This document shows, piece by piece, positions 45,606-57,009 of a stretch of 64,000 bases of DNA (within the stretch, counting starts at the first letter, position 1; each line of letters opens with the position of its first letter). The notes under the pieces were generated by a model. It saw only the letters and a program-made list of their open reading frames with translations. It had not been told where the DNA came from and searched no databases. The stretch is from Zygnema cylindricum. Its lineage: Eukaryota > Streptophyta > Zygnematophyceae > Zygnematales > Zygnemataceae. Position numbers and translations under genes: made by a program. The stretch lies in the NCBI GenBank assembly GCA_037447655.1, contig JBBHKE010000589.1, positions 60,001 through 124,000 on the forward strand, read 5' to 3'.

Positions 45606-46048
45606 TAACAAACAAATTGTGCACTTAGATTTGTTTATTAGCCTTTGAATTATACATTGACAAACAAACTTTCATTGATATATACCAAAACAAATTAACA
45701 AAACGAACTTTATAATATGTAACGAAGCATACGTGTACACACACAATTTCGTTTAAAAAAACAAAACAAAATAATATGACATTGTCTTTATATACTACGG
45801 ACAATTAGTGGTATGACAACTCGTAGTTAACTTGTGAAATCGTATGAAACGTGCGAAGTTGTTTTTTCCTATTTCTAAAGCGGTGATATTCTACTTTAAA
45901 ACTCATCATTGATATGTTTTAAGGAAAATTTTGAAAGTGACATGATAAAACGTGGCTATGGGTCGAAAAACACAATATGACAACATGCAGTACATTCTAA
46001 GTTTGAAGCTAACGTAATTTATAGTTTTGGTTTTCTCACTTTCTTCGT
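45606..46048. other. AT-rich spacer without recognised gene
   Basis: No coding or repeat signature beyond general AT-richness. Confidence 0.4.
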
Positions 46049-46318
46049 ATGGTTGTAATTTTATTGTTAATGTGCCAAGTTTTTGAGGAAAGGGAAAGAA
46101 AAAAAGATTACTTTGGCATGTGGGGACAAACCCCGCCACAAAATTTTGACCCTCAAATGTTACTTGCACCTGAGGACTCGCACCAGGAAGGTGACTCACA
46201 TCACAAGGAGGACACACACCAAGGGAAGGACTCACACGAAGAGGAGGACGTGAACCAAGAGGAGAAATCGCACCATGAGAAAGACTTGCGATTTATGAAC
46301 TCAACTCAATTAAGGTGA
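46049..46318 (+). CDS. Doubtful 89-residue ORF with six hexapeptide repeats
   Basis: ATG at 46049. Hydrophobic start (MVVILLLMCQVFEE), then six consecutive 18-nt units from about residue 43: DSHQEG, DSHHKE, DTHQGK, DSHEEE, DVNQEE, KSHHEK. The repeat is charged and His-rich, in principle metal-binding, but the units are better explained as an 18-bp minisatellite that happens to be open. No splice or family evidence. I rate it as possible only. Confidence 0.25.
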   Translation: MVVILLLMCQVFEERERKKDYFGMWGQTPPQNFDPQMLLAPEDSHQEGDSHHKEDTHQGKDSHEEEDVNQEEKSHHEKDLRFMNSTQLR

Positions 46319-46747
46319 AATTACTCAATCAGCAAACCATTGTAACTGCAACAAAGAAAAAAACCGCGCAAGAGCTGGTTGCCTAATGAATTAACTTTGA
46401 GTAGAACATAGAAATAAAAGTGTGATGCGCACAAACGCTTACAACTAGAACATATAAATTATTGGTGTTGTTTATCGATAGCCAGTTGCCGATAACCGAT
46501 ATGCCTTTTTTTTTTGCCTACGAATAATCAATAAATTGGCATAATATATCGGTACTAATTTTATCGCAATTGGAAACCAATAATATTTGTTTTTTAACAC
46601 ATATCTATCGCTATCAGCGATAATTATATAGTTCATATCGTGCAGTTCTGCGGTCTATTCCGTTATACTGAACTTTCATTCTTCCGTTATAAAAGTACAA
46701 AACGGATTGCCATACGTTGCATGCCACGCTATACATAGTGAAAATAC

Positions 46748-47526
46748 CATAGTTGCTCAAAACGCATTTTATGCACGATTCAAACGCGCGTACAATACGT
46801 AGAAATTGGGGAGGTCGATTTGAAAAAATTGTAAAAATCGTTAATGAATTTATGTTCCTACAATTCCCTACATTTTAAAACAAATGAATTGAAGATGTAT
46901 CACAGTTTGTGCGCTTTCCGTTAAACGAGCGTTATAAATATTTTATGATGTATATAACTACCACACCTAAGGCGTTTATTAGAACATTTATATCAATTGG
47001 TTTCCGGCATCTTCTCTTAGGGAATCGTCCAAATTTGTTGGACCAGGTTCAAATCGAAAGTGACTTTTCTTTTTTGTCAAAATAAAATTGCCGTGGCGTC
47101 AGTAATGGCGTCTTCCTTCAAGATTTGTGTTTAAGTTTTCATGGCGGCTTCAGTTCAAAAATTTGAAGAGGACGTCCGTACACATTTTGAACTTACGGCG
47201 CGCAAATAGTGTGACGCCGCAACGTCTCTCTTTGAAATTGGCCGTAGATGTACGATATAATTCGGTATCATCTGTGAACATTCTATTCACATCACATTCT
47301 ATTCACTTTACAGAACAAAAAATACTAATATGTGCATCGCATCTTTTTGTCAACTTCCGTACAATTACCGTAAAAAACCGTACAGTTACCTTAATTTCTC
47401 TATAAGTTTCCGTTAAGTTTCCCGTTTCAATTTAAAGCAGACGTTTTTTTGCGATTTTTTCAAAAGTCACGTACAATATGGAGAAACTGGAAAAAAATAA
47501 AAAATAGCGTCATTTGAACAACTAAG
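46748..47526. mobile_element. Element A, inverted partner of B at one target site
   Basis: Begins CATAGTTGCTCAAAACGC and ends GTCATTTGAACAACTAAG, inverted tips. Flanked by GAAAATAC at 46740-46747 and 47527-47534. Its interior is an inverted copy of B, for example GCGCAAATAGTGTGAC (47200) against GTCACACTATTTGCGC (47825), and AAAAATCGTTAATGAATTT (46833) against AAATTCATTAACGATTTTT (48105). No transposase frame. Confidence 0.8.
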
Positions 47527-47534
47527 GAAAATAC

Positions 47535-48209
47535 CATAGTTGTTCAAATCGCGCGATTTTTTCTTATTTTCCGAATAAAACGTATAATTCGTGACTTTTG
47601 AATAAATCGGAAAAAAACGCGATGTACTTTCTGTCTGGTAAACTGAAATACGAATCTATGTAAAAGGGACAGAGTTTACCGTAAATTGTACGGTTTGTTA
47701 CGGTTATGTACGGAATTTAACGAAAACACACGTCGCAATTATTGGTATTTCATGTCTATTAAACTGAACAGTAGGTTACTTTTTTGAAAATGTACGGACA
47801 TTTTTGAAAATAGACGTTTGAAATGTCACACTATTTGCGCACGGTAAGTTTGAAAAATGTACGAACTTCTTTTTCAATTATTTTTGAAAGAAGCCGCTAT
47901 GGAATATTGAAAATCTGTCAGGAATTTGCATGTCAGATAATATGAGACAGACGGACTTTGACAAAAACACTGCGTTGGCTAAGATTTGAGCTTGGGTCTA
48001 CGCTCTTCCACTATAGCATATTTCCCATTTGTAACGGAAAACTTACAAACTGCGGAATTATTTAAAATTCATTTTTGTTTACATGTACGGAATACTACGG
48101 ACAAAAATTCATTAACGATTTTTACGATTTTTTTAAAACTTTCAATGCGTTCGTTACGTATAATGCGTCGTGATTAAATCGTTTGCACTAAACGCTGTGA
48201 TTAACTATG
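47535..48209. mobile_element. Element B, inverted partner of A
   Basis: Begins CATAGTTGTTCAAATCGCGC and ends GTGATTAACTATG. Flanked by GAAAATAC at 47527-47534 (shared with A) and 48210-48217. The 8-bp duplication and CA..TG ends fit hAT superfamily elements. Confidence 0.8.
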
Positions 48210-48481
48210 GAAAATACTAATAATACTATACTGTAGCGTACTATATTTTTTCAACTATAGCGTACTATATTTTTTCAACTTTTTTCCAGTAAGTAATTTG
48301 TTGTTCTCGGATTGATAAATCGGGACCTCTCACCGTTCGTTAACCGATTAACATCGGTATCTTTTTTATCGCGATATGTTTTTTCTTAATACAAAACACA
48401 AAAAAATTGCGCTCAAGAAAAGTTTTCTGATCGGATTCTATACCGAAATTTCTTCGTTTTCAAATATGTGTCAAACAGGTA

Positions 48482-48683
48482 CACCGCGAATCGTTATTAG
48501 TGTCAAAGTCACTAATTTGGGTTCTTAAATTTTATTTTTTTTCCGATTTTCGAAAATAAATTAGCAACGCTATTTAAAGACGTGGACCATAATCTGCCAC
48601 GTCTCTCGCACTAAATTATAATCAATAACACCAATTTTTATTTTACGCTATTTAAACTTTGACACTAATAACGATTCGTGGTG
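48482..48683. mobile_element. MITE, CACCG/TA family
   Basis: TA-CACCGCGAATCGTTATTAG and CTAATAACGATTCGTGGTG-TA, 19-bp inverted ends with one mismatch. Same subfamily as 34934 and 59968 (ACGTGGACCATAATCTGCC inside). Confidence 0.9.
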
Positions 48684-48689
48684 TAGCGT

Positions 48690-49275
48690 GGTACACGACG
48701 TTCTCCATGTCATCACCATAAAAACTTGCGAGTCATGCATACGTCAGCAACTCCGCATTTCCACCGCCCGCATGTCCGCCTCTTGACTTTGGTAGAGCAG
48801 TGAGTACAGTCCTGTACTGCACCGACAAGTAGTACACTTTCACTAAAAAAAACTTACTGGACAACACGGTACGAACAGAAATAGATGCGCGGTCCAATCA
48901 CGAGTCAAACTATGGTAGCGTGGCATCAACACATTTGTTTTGAGTTTTTCGGCGACCATGTGTACTTTCACTATGTCACTATCGTACTGCCGTACAAGTG
49001 TCACGCCGGTTCGAAATCTCCGAAGTTCAAACTCCAGTATTCTGACGACGTACAAATGTATAAATTTATGAAACTATAAGACCTACCAAAACTCAACATA
49101 AGTTAAAAAAGCAACCAAGTTTTCTACTTCGGTTCAAAAAATCGAAAATTCTCGATTTTTTTGTACAATTATTAGCTTGATTATTTCGCCATTTCATTTG
49201 ATTTTTTTACTTTCAAATACTAAGTTTGAAACTACGTCAGTAACTGTGAATATTCAAATCAATAAAAAAAAAAAG
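48690..49275. other. Region upstream of CCS
   Basis: Presumed promoter and 5' UTR of CCS. Frames here are short. I could not recognise a copper-response GTAC cluster as distinct, because GTAC is abundant throughout the window. Confidence 0.35.
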
Positions 49276-51275
49276 ATGGGTTTTGGAGAAGCTCCTCCTC
49301 TCGCACGTGCGGTCGAAGTGGTGAGTTTAGAACCTCCCTTTCCAGACTTTGAAATTTGAGGAATGGACTAACAAAAAAAAAAAAAAATAATAAAAAATCT
49401 AACAAAACTAATATCTCTTAATTTTTAAATTTGGAAGTTGTGTTAGATTTTTTTTTTTGCCTTGGTCATTTTATTTGCGTTACATTGTCCTCATACGCCA
49501 AAATCAATAACATTTTCTCATAATTGTCACCAGAATAATAGAAAATATGGAGAAGTCCCTTTGCATCTGTGATATTAGTCAAGCAATTCATCTTATGTGA
49601 CCTAGGTAACGCCTACAGTTGGGTGTCACATGGGAGTAAGATTGAAATGATGGAAATGGGTAATGGTTTCTTCACTATGCGCGACTATGGTGATAGTCTG
49701 TCTTAAATTGTGACATTTGTCACGAGTGTTGAAGCCCACATTCATGATTGCTATACCACGAGTGACATCGTCACATATTTCATGTTAATGTGTGACATGC
49801 TGTCGGACATTACTGATTCTAGATGTCATGTGTGACAATGTCACGGATGTCATGTGTGACATTGGTAGTCGTTGCTCTTGATGCACAGGAATGTCACGAT
49901 TGTTGATGGTGCCAGATTTCATGTCCTTGTGTGACAAACTGTCGGACATTTGTGATTCTAGTTGTCATGTGTGACATTGGTAGCCCTTATTTTTGATGCG
50001 TGACATTTGTCACGATTGTTGATGGTGCCGGAGGTTGGTGATTGGTGAACTATTTGTGACATTGATGTCGAATGTAATGTGTGACAATAGTAGCGATATG
50101 TTTTTGATGTGTGACACTCATCACTTATTTTGAAGTTGTTGCGGATTTCATTTGTGACATTGGTGACGTTTGGGGATGTTGTGTTTTGTGTTCACAGAAT
50201 TCTGGGCTTCCAGCTAAAACTACAGTGGTAAAGATACTTATAACTCTAATTCATGCATTTTCATCGCAATTTGATAAAATAGAAACGGACTCTTGAAAAG
50301 AACCTTATTTAAAATAATCATAAAGATTTTCCTTTCCAGTATTTTTGTGTCCATAACTTTCTTTGAAACCCTTGCATCATTAGCAACGAAAAAAAGAAAG
50401 CATTCATAAAACTTAATAGAGGGTCGATCGGACAATTTCTTAATGCTTTCAGTTTACAACTTCATTGCCACGACTCTCTGTAATAAGTCTCTCTAACACC
50501 ATGCACTCAACCGAAGTTCCATGTGATTTCTTTTCCGTTCCGTTCTGTTCCGTTCCGTTATGCAGACAGAGTTCTGGGCTTTCATGCCGTGTGGAGGATG
50601 TGCAAAATCGGTGAAGGGGGAATTAGAGAAAGTAAACGGTGAGGAAAAAAAATGTTATTAATATTAACTATAGCTGTTATGCTTTCTTACAGTTTGTTTT
50701 TGTTTCATTTTTATTTACAACAGAAACAGTGTTACGAATCAAAAAAAGGAGCTATAGATGAAATTTACACCATTTGCACTGCAATAGATTGATTTGTTTA
50801 ACATTAAAGAAAGCAACAACTTGAGATTGATGTCGCGACCAAAAATGAATATTTACTTTCACACACAAATTTGACATTTTTATTCAGGTTACATTTCACA
50901 AATTAAAGACAATGTGGGGAAATAGAACAGTAGGATTTGACAAAATTTTAAATTTTGACATCGATATTTCATTTCTCTACATGGGTAATTTATTAATTCA
51001 TTTAATTTCTGCATCTTGATTCGTCCAAAAATGTGCATTCTATGGCGTATATAGGAAATAGCAACCACTCGCTTTAAAATTAAAAATACAAAGTAATTTC
51101 ATTTACGTTCTCTTTTCTATATTTTTATTTTTCAACAGGTGTTCAAACTGTGACTATCATTCTGAAACACAAAATCGTGCGAGTTGTCGGAAATGCCTCC
51201 GTGGAGGAGCTCACAGCCGCCCTTGCAGCCACAGGGAAGAAGTACAAACTGGTGGGACATGGATCGCCAGAAGGT

Positions 51276-51349
<74 letters not shown>

Positions 51350-52089
51350 ATCCCTCTCTCTTTATTTATCTATCTCTCTCCCTCCGTCTCCGTCTTCCCA
51401 TCCCCCTCCCGTTCCCCTCCCTCTTCCTCTCCCTCTCCCTCACACTCCAACCCTTCCATCCTTCATCTTCCTTCCATTCTCCCCCCACCTCCTCTTACAT
51501 CCTGCTCACTTTCTTAACTCTCTCCCTCCCCCTCCCCCTCTCCAGACCTCTCCCTTCCCTCTGCCGTGGTGGAATTCTCCTCTCCCTCCCTCTTTGGCGT
51601 GGTTCGCTTTCGCCAGCTGGGCTGCCAGCTGGCGCAAGTAGACGCATCCTTCGGCCGTCTGCCAGCTGGTGCCACAGCATGGGCTGTGCACACCTATGGT
51701 GACGTCACACAGGGGCCCGCCAGCACGGGAGAGCCTTACGCTCAGGTCATTAGCCAAAACTTTGCGCCGATTTCTTCAGGATTTTACAAAAATTTATGAA
51801 ATTTCCGCATTTTTTTTTTAATTTTGAAGCAGATTTTTGAAGGTTATGACTGCATTCTACTGAAGTTGTACCAAGCTATGCGGTGGTTTGGAACAAAGTG
51901 TACTCAAATGCTGCAAGTTCATTCAGGATTTAGTGTATTTCAAATAATCGAAGAGCTATTTTCAAGTCGACTGTTCTGAATTAGACATGCTTTTGGTTAA
52001 GTAATTTTTTTTATGTACATTTATTCTTTGGCATCACCATGAAAAACGAAAATTAACTAGGAACTATTTCTAAACCATCCTTTTCTGTG

Positions 52090-52137
<48 letters not shown>

Positions 52138-52421
52138 CTCTCTCCCTCCATTTTTTGCAGCCGGGTGTCGACATGAAACTCGCGGATTTGGTTGCAGACG
52201 AGTCGGGAAATGCGACATTTTGTAGCGTTGTGAAGGGATTGAAGGTTTCGGATCTTGTGGGACGGTCCATAGTTGTCCGTAACGGACATGGAAACGGTGT
52301 CGCTTCCGTTATTGCGTTGAGTGGAGGTGGAGATGTTAAGAGCTTGTGTGCGTGTGACGGGACAACCATATGGAAGACGGGAGAAACTTGCGGAATTGCA
52401 GGAAAGCAAGCGGGAATTTGA
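49276..52421 (+). CDS. CCS: Copper chaperone for Cu/Zn superoxide dismutase, five exons
   Basis: Exons: 49276-49320, 50566-50638, 51139-51273, 51546-51745, 52161-52421, all GT-AG, giving 237 residues. Exon 1 is MGFGEAPPLARAVEV with ATG after an A-run. Domain I (about 16-83) is heavy-metal-associated and carries MPCGGC (22-27), the MxCxxC copper site. Domain II (about 90-205) is SOD-like, with FGVVRFRQLGCQLAQVDASF, HTYGDVTQGPASTG and VSDLVGRSIVVRNGHGNGVA; most SOD copper ligands are absent, as usual for the chaperone. The end has LCACDGTTIWKT with the CxC pair Cys214 and Cys216 that hands copper on and forms the SOD disulfide. The protein delivers Cu(I) to apo-SOD. No transit peptide is evident, so a cytosolic form is likely unless an upstream exon exists. 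Introns contain a TGTGACA satellite and CT runs. Confidence 0.88.
49590..50170 (+). repeat. TGTGACA/TGTCAC-rich degenerate satellite in CCS intron 1
   Basis: TGTGACA or its complement occurs more than a dozen times in under 600 bp, with units such as GATGTGTGACATTGGT and ATGTGTGACAATGTCACG. Part of it is duplicated at 43800-43935. Confidence 0.75.
51276..51545. repeat. (CT)n/(CCCT)n polypyrimidine tract filling CCS intron 3
   Basis: The intron 51274-51545 is almost wholly pyrimidine on the plus strand and runs into the acceptor CCCCTCTCCAG. Confidence 0.9.
52094..52148. repeat. (CT)n microsatellite in CCS intron 4
   Basis: About 40 bp of pure TC just before the acceptor of the last exon. 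Confidence 0.95.
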
Positions 52422-54367
52422 ATTTTAAAGTTGGGGATTTGAATTCTCAAGCAAAGTTTCGAACTCTCAAGTGGGAAGATTAATTTGTTTCCAAACATAG
52501 ATTTGGACTCAATTTGGATTTATTATCACCATTTTTTCTTACAAAATCGTTGTAGATATTTTTTCTTATAGAGGTGTAAAGAATACATTTTTTTTATTTT
52601 TTTTCGATGTGAGTTTTTCAAAGATTGGTATATGTACTGTGACGAAAAGTAGACCACCATCAAGCTGATAATTTTTTTTTCTTTAGACCATGTACAGTCA
52701 GTTGAGAAGTACTGTTTTTTTTCTTGTAGTAAGAGCTTATAAGTTCTGTTTGAAGTTTAGTTACGAGATTTTTTGGAGAAGGGCCCCATTCTCGTACACG
52801 ATTTCAATTTTAGTTTATTGACCCCATTTGAACAGAGTTTTTTTTATAAATATAACCATTTTTCAAGTTATTTTCCATGGTTTTAATCTTTCATTTTTTT
52901 ATGCTCTAGTATTTGAAAATGTGTTTAAAGGCATCACTTCATAAACACATCTCTTGGTCAAGTCGTCTAATCCTAGTTTCCTACTGCTGTTTTATTCATT
53001 TTTTATCCTCTCATTTGTGTACTTTTTTATTTTTCCTGGAGTTCTCTCCCCAGCTGTGGGTTTCATTTACATTGTCAGCCAATATTGTTGTGGAACATAC
53101 TACGTTTTAAAGCTACTTGTCTTGCACTTCAAAGGAAAAAACTTTTTTGTTAATTATACGACGAGATCCAAGGTGTTGACTGGTTATCCTTGAACCACTC
53201 ATTGTTTAGTTGTTTAATCAAATTAAACCACATTAGCTTTTGTAGCCCAATACAAACCTTTATAACGGACACAGATAGCCACAATTGTTGTAATACATTA
53301 TTAGAACAATAATAATTTTTATAATAATGTGATTCCCTGGCCAACAACCATTCAAACATTCAAAAATTCAAACCACGCTGGACGCTTAAGCGTGACGAAT
53401 CCCTTATTATGTGAGTTGACTGTTGGAATTTGGAAATTGGACCACTAGACAAAACAAACTCTTTAGTCTTTACTAAACACCAGTTAAAAAGAGAAATAAA
53501 CACATTAAAATCCTATTGAAGGAGATTGCCGTGTATTGACCACAATGTTAAGCATTTTGTGATTTTTTTAGTTAATACGCCTATTTTACAACCCATGTGC
53601 ATATACTATAGCAAATCAAACAAAATTTTGACCTATGGTGGACTAGCCCCGCAATAAAATATTTGCCGGCAGCGAGGTTCACGTCGGGTTTTGAACAGTT
53701 GATGTATTCCATTTTTTATTTGCTGTTAATTTGCACCAGGTTTATACAAATTATGTATGTAGTAGTAAACTTGCTATAGTAAACTATTGGGCCAAGTAAA
53801 ATTCATGAGTTTCCCAATAGGCCAATACAATTATATTTCAAATAAATTGTTAATAGCATGCGTCATTTGGTGGTTGACCGGTTGGGTATTGTCAGAATCA
53901 AATATATGAATCGGCCGTTGCGCAACTGCACGCTCGGCCGTTTAGTTCGGTCTTTGTTTTGATGTTGTTTAGTTTCGCGTCGTAGCAAAGTTTCCAGTTT
54001 GTTGGTTTTATGACCGTTCAGTTTAGCGTCGGTCAATTGCCGTTGAAATGTATTGTATGTACTTTGGTGTACTTTGTTGTTTCGATTATAGAAGTCGTTT
54101 TATTGGTGGGCGATAGTGCGCACTAAATGTACGGTTTGGTGCGTTACGTTTGAAGTGATACCGTGAGGCGTAGAGAGACAAACAATCTTTTGTGACAAAA
54201 TTCTCCGTGGAATATAATTGGCTTCCGTGAAATGCTCTCTCGCGTGTGTGAGATTATATTTTGCTTCCGCTTGTTTTCTGCATTTTGTCTTTTTGTGTTA
54301 CGATCCATCAAGCGCTAAGCGCCTACGTGATAATCGTAGAATCAAAGTACACAATAGTACAAATTTC
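52422..54367. other. Intergenic stretch after CCS without recognised gene
   Basis: It includes the CCS 3' UTR. AT-rich with short frames only; no RNA gene or dispersed repeat recognised. Confidence 0.4.
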
Positions 54368-55220
54368 TAGTGTTGGGTATCGAGGACCACTTGCCGATAT
54401 TCGATATGTACCGAATTTTAGGTACCCGATAATCGATATATCGCCTCGATATATCGATTATCGAAATATCGCGATATATTGCCGATATATCGCCGATATA
54501 TCGTATCGACGATATATCGAGGCTTTTAAAAAAAAAAAAATGAAAAATTTCACGTCTCCAAAGTCACTTGCCTTCGAACAAGGTGACCGTAAAACCTTTG
54601 CCGAAAAGAAATACGGTTTTTTCCTGAAAGTCAGCAGAGTGAAGGAGATCTGTGAGGTACATTTGACGCGGTACACTTGCGAAGTACACGTACAAAATAC
54701 GCAAGTACGGATTTCCATACGAAAATGGTCGGTTCTCAAATCTTTGATGATTTTAGAGATTTGATCGTCTAACTTACAAGGAACCACTCAAATCAAAACA
54801 CGTATGTAATCACTTGTTTACAGAAGATACGCGATCTTGGCCGAGGCCTCTGTAATACATAAAGTTCGCTGTCCGTACTATTACAGAGACCTCATCATGT
54901 AACCATACCCCAAATAAGTAATCATATGAATCACAGAATTTGTACTTTTTTGTCGGTTACATTTTGCGGCGTCTACCTTTAAGTCACGGAACGAAAATCA
55001 CGTCGTACGTGGCGTATCAGGCAATTTGTTGTTTTCGCTAAAATAACATATTATATTGAAATATAAAATATTAAATTTAAAAAAATACTATATATCGCGA
55101 TATATATCGCGATAATTTATGTTGGTCTCGATACGATATATCGAAGAGTTTGCTCGATCGATATTCGATATATCGAATATCGAATTATCGCGATATGAAT
55201 TTACCCGATACCCAACACTA
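54368..55220. mobile_element. TATCG-rich hAT-type element H5 with 8-bp target duplication
   Basis: Starts TAGTGTTGGGTATCG and ends CGATACCCAACACTA, a perfect 15-bp inverted repeat. Flanks CAAATTTC (54360-54367) and CAAATTTG (55221-55228) match seven of eight. Subterminal regions are packed with CGATATATCG palindromes. No transposase frame. Confidence 0.85.
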
Positions 55221-55659
55221 CAAATTTGGTACAGTTATGACAAGATTTTACTGCAAATCCGTTGACTTGCTCCATCCTTTTAAAAAGTGATCGCGACCGT
55301 TAGATTTTTCATGCAGTTGGGAACGTCCGCTTAATAATTTACACGATTGTCCAACTGTTACGCTACGGCAACTGTAAACTGTAAACGTTTTTTTTCAATT
55401 TTTTTTGGGAATTGCTAATCGCAGAGACTATTTTTGCTTCGCGCAGGTAATTGTCAGAAAACGTACAACTGAAGTACATTTTCGTACAAACTAAGTACCT
55501 TTAAGGATGGAATATTGCAATTGCAATTCCGGTAAGGTTGCGGTGTCATGGTAAGGTTTCTCCCAAATTTTCTCCTTATGCCTTTAGCCCATTTCCTAAC
55601 CTAGTCTGAGATCATTTTTCAAGTAATAATTGGTTTTTTTCGCAGTTCGGTCTTACAGG

Positions 55660-56083
55660 TAGTGTTGGGTATCGGGTAAAATCCTATCGCGATAATCTCG
55701 ATATTCGATATATCGATTATTGATCGGGCAGGGTCCTCGATATATCGTACCGGGACCAAAATAAATCATAGCGATATATTTGGTAAAAGGTGGGTGTCCG
55801 TACATATCCAGTACGGAAAATCGTACGAACCCCCCCCACTCAGCAGGTGTCACAAAGGGGGGGGGGGGGGGTGAGGGGGGTTGGAATTTTTTTTTTTGAC
55901 CTAGCGTCACTTCGATATATCGCGATTGAAATGTATCGTGATACAGGCCGATATATCGCATAAATATCGCGATATTAAGCTCCTCGATATATCGAAACGA
56001 TATACTTCGATATATCGATTATACGGTACCCCAATTTCGATACATATCGAATATTGGCAAGGAGCCTTCGATACCCAACATTA
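55660..56083. mobile_element. TATCG-rich hAT-type element H6
   Basis: Starts TAGTGTTGGGTATCGGG and ends CGATACCCAACATTA. Same subterminal CGATATATCG clusters as H5. Flanking octamers do not match, so its target duplication is lost or the ends are misjudged. The middle has a C8 tract and a G13 tract (55827-55874). Confidence 0.75.
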
Positions 56084-56165
56084 TAAATATATATATACAT
56101 TATATATATATATATATTATATACTTTTATTTTTATATATATATATAATATATATATATATATGA
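56084..56165. repeat. (AT)n tract following H6
   Basis: TATATATA runs, as beside H3. Confidence 0.85.
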
Positions 56166-57009
56166 CAGCCGACATCTGTTAGATTTATGCGATCTCGGGC
56201 GATACCTTCGGTTCGGATGAACCTATACGATTTATTCGTGTGACGTCACGGACTCACACGTGCGGAATTGGACGGATGATTCTGATGGGCTACGGTGATT
56301 GTCACAGATCAATAACATCCTCCCAACCACTACGGGAAATCTCTATGCTAGTATGGAATATGCATTTTCTTGTTAATAAAATAGATGGCGAACTTTTACT
56401 TGAATAAAATATATTTAATAACTCAAGTAGTTCATGCAATTGTAGAAATTGAAAAATTATAACACTTTAGCTGGATTATAAGTTGAACTTGATTATTTAG
56501 ATAATGTCTCTAACCCTCTATTTCACAATTGTTTAACATAGTGATCAAACCATAGTCATCACATTTGGTATTCGAATTGTCTAAAATTCAAGAGTCCAAT
56601 CGACAAAGTGAACACAATTCATCCAAAGAAAACAGATAAGATATATTCTTTGTTAGCCAAGTTTGTGGTTGCCGAATATTTTCTGAGGAAAAAATGCAAC
56701 TGTCAAAATCTTTATGGACAAAAATCCATTTTTTAAAGCATTTTTTAAGCAAGAACAATGGAAATAGGCAAAAACATTTAGTAAGGAAACCTCCGGGAGT
56801 CAAATTTTCGCAACGCAAACACTTGAAATTTTTCGTATACATGAAATTTGTTGTGATAACATATGTCGCAGAGAATAACAACTATTCTTGCAATCATATT
56901 TCATTAAAATATTCGAATATTTGAACATTTTATTAAACATTCAGAACATGCGGTGGCTACAACTAAAGTCAACAGTACCTTTGGGAATAGTACCCCTATT
57001 TTGCCTTCT
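56166..57009. other. AT-rich spacer without recognised gene
   Basis: Minus and plus frames of 76 to 97 codons overlap each other near 56588-56924, with no domain. Confidence 0.4.

Larger units (their letters stand above)
46463..48402. mobile_element. TATCG-rich hAT-type element H4, interrupted by elements A and B
   Basis: Left part TTGGTGTTGTTTATCGATA with GCCGATAACCGATAT; right part AACCGATTAACATCGG, TTATCGCGATATG, ATACAAAACACA. The termini are eroded. The left part holds the palindrome as CGTTGCATGCCACG (46715-46728, one mismatch). The parts on each side of 46740-48217 align with continuous sequence in H1, H2 and H3. Confidence 0.65.
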
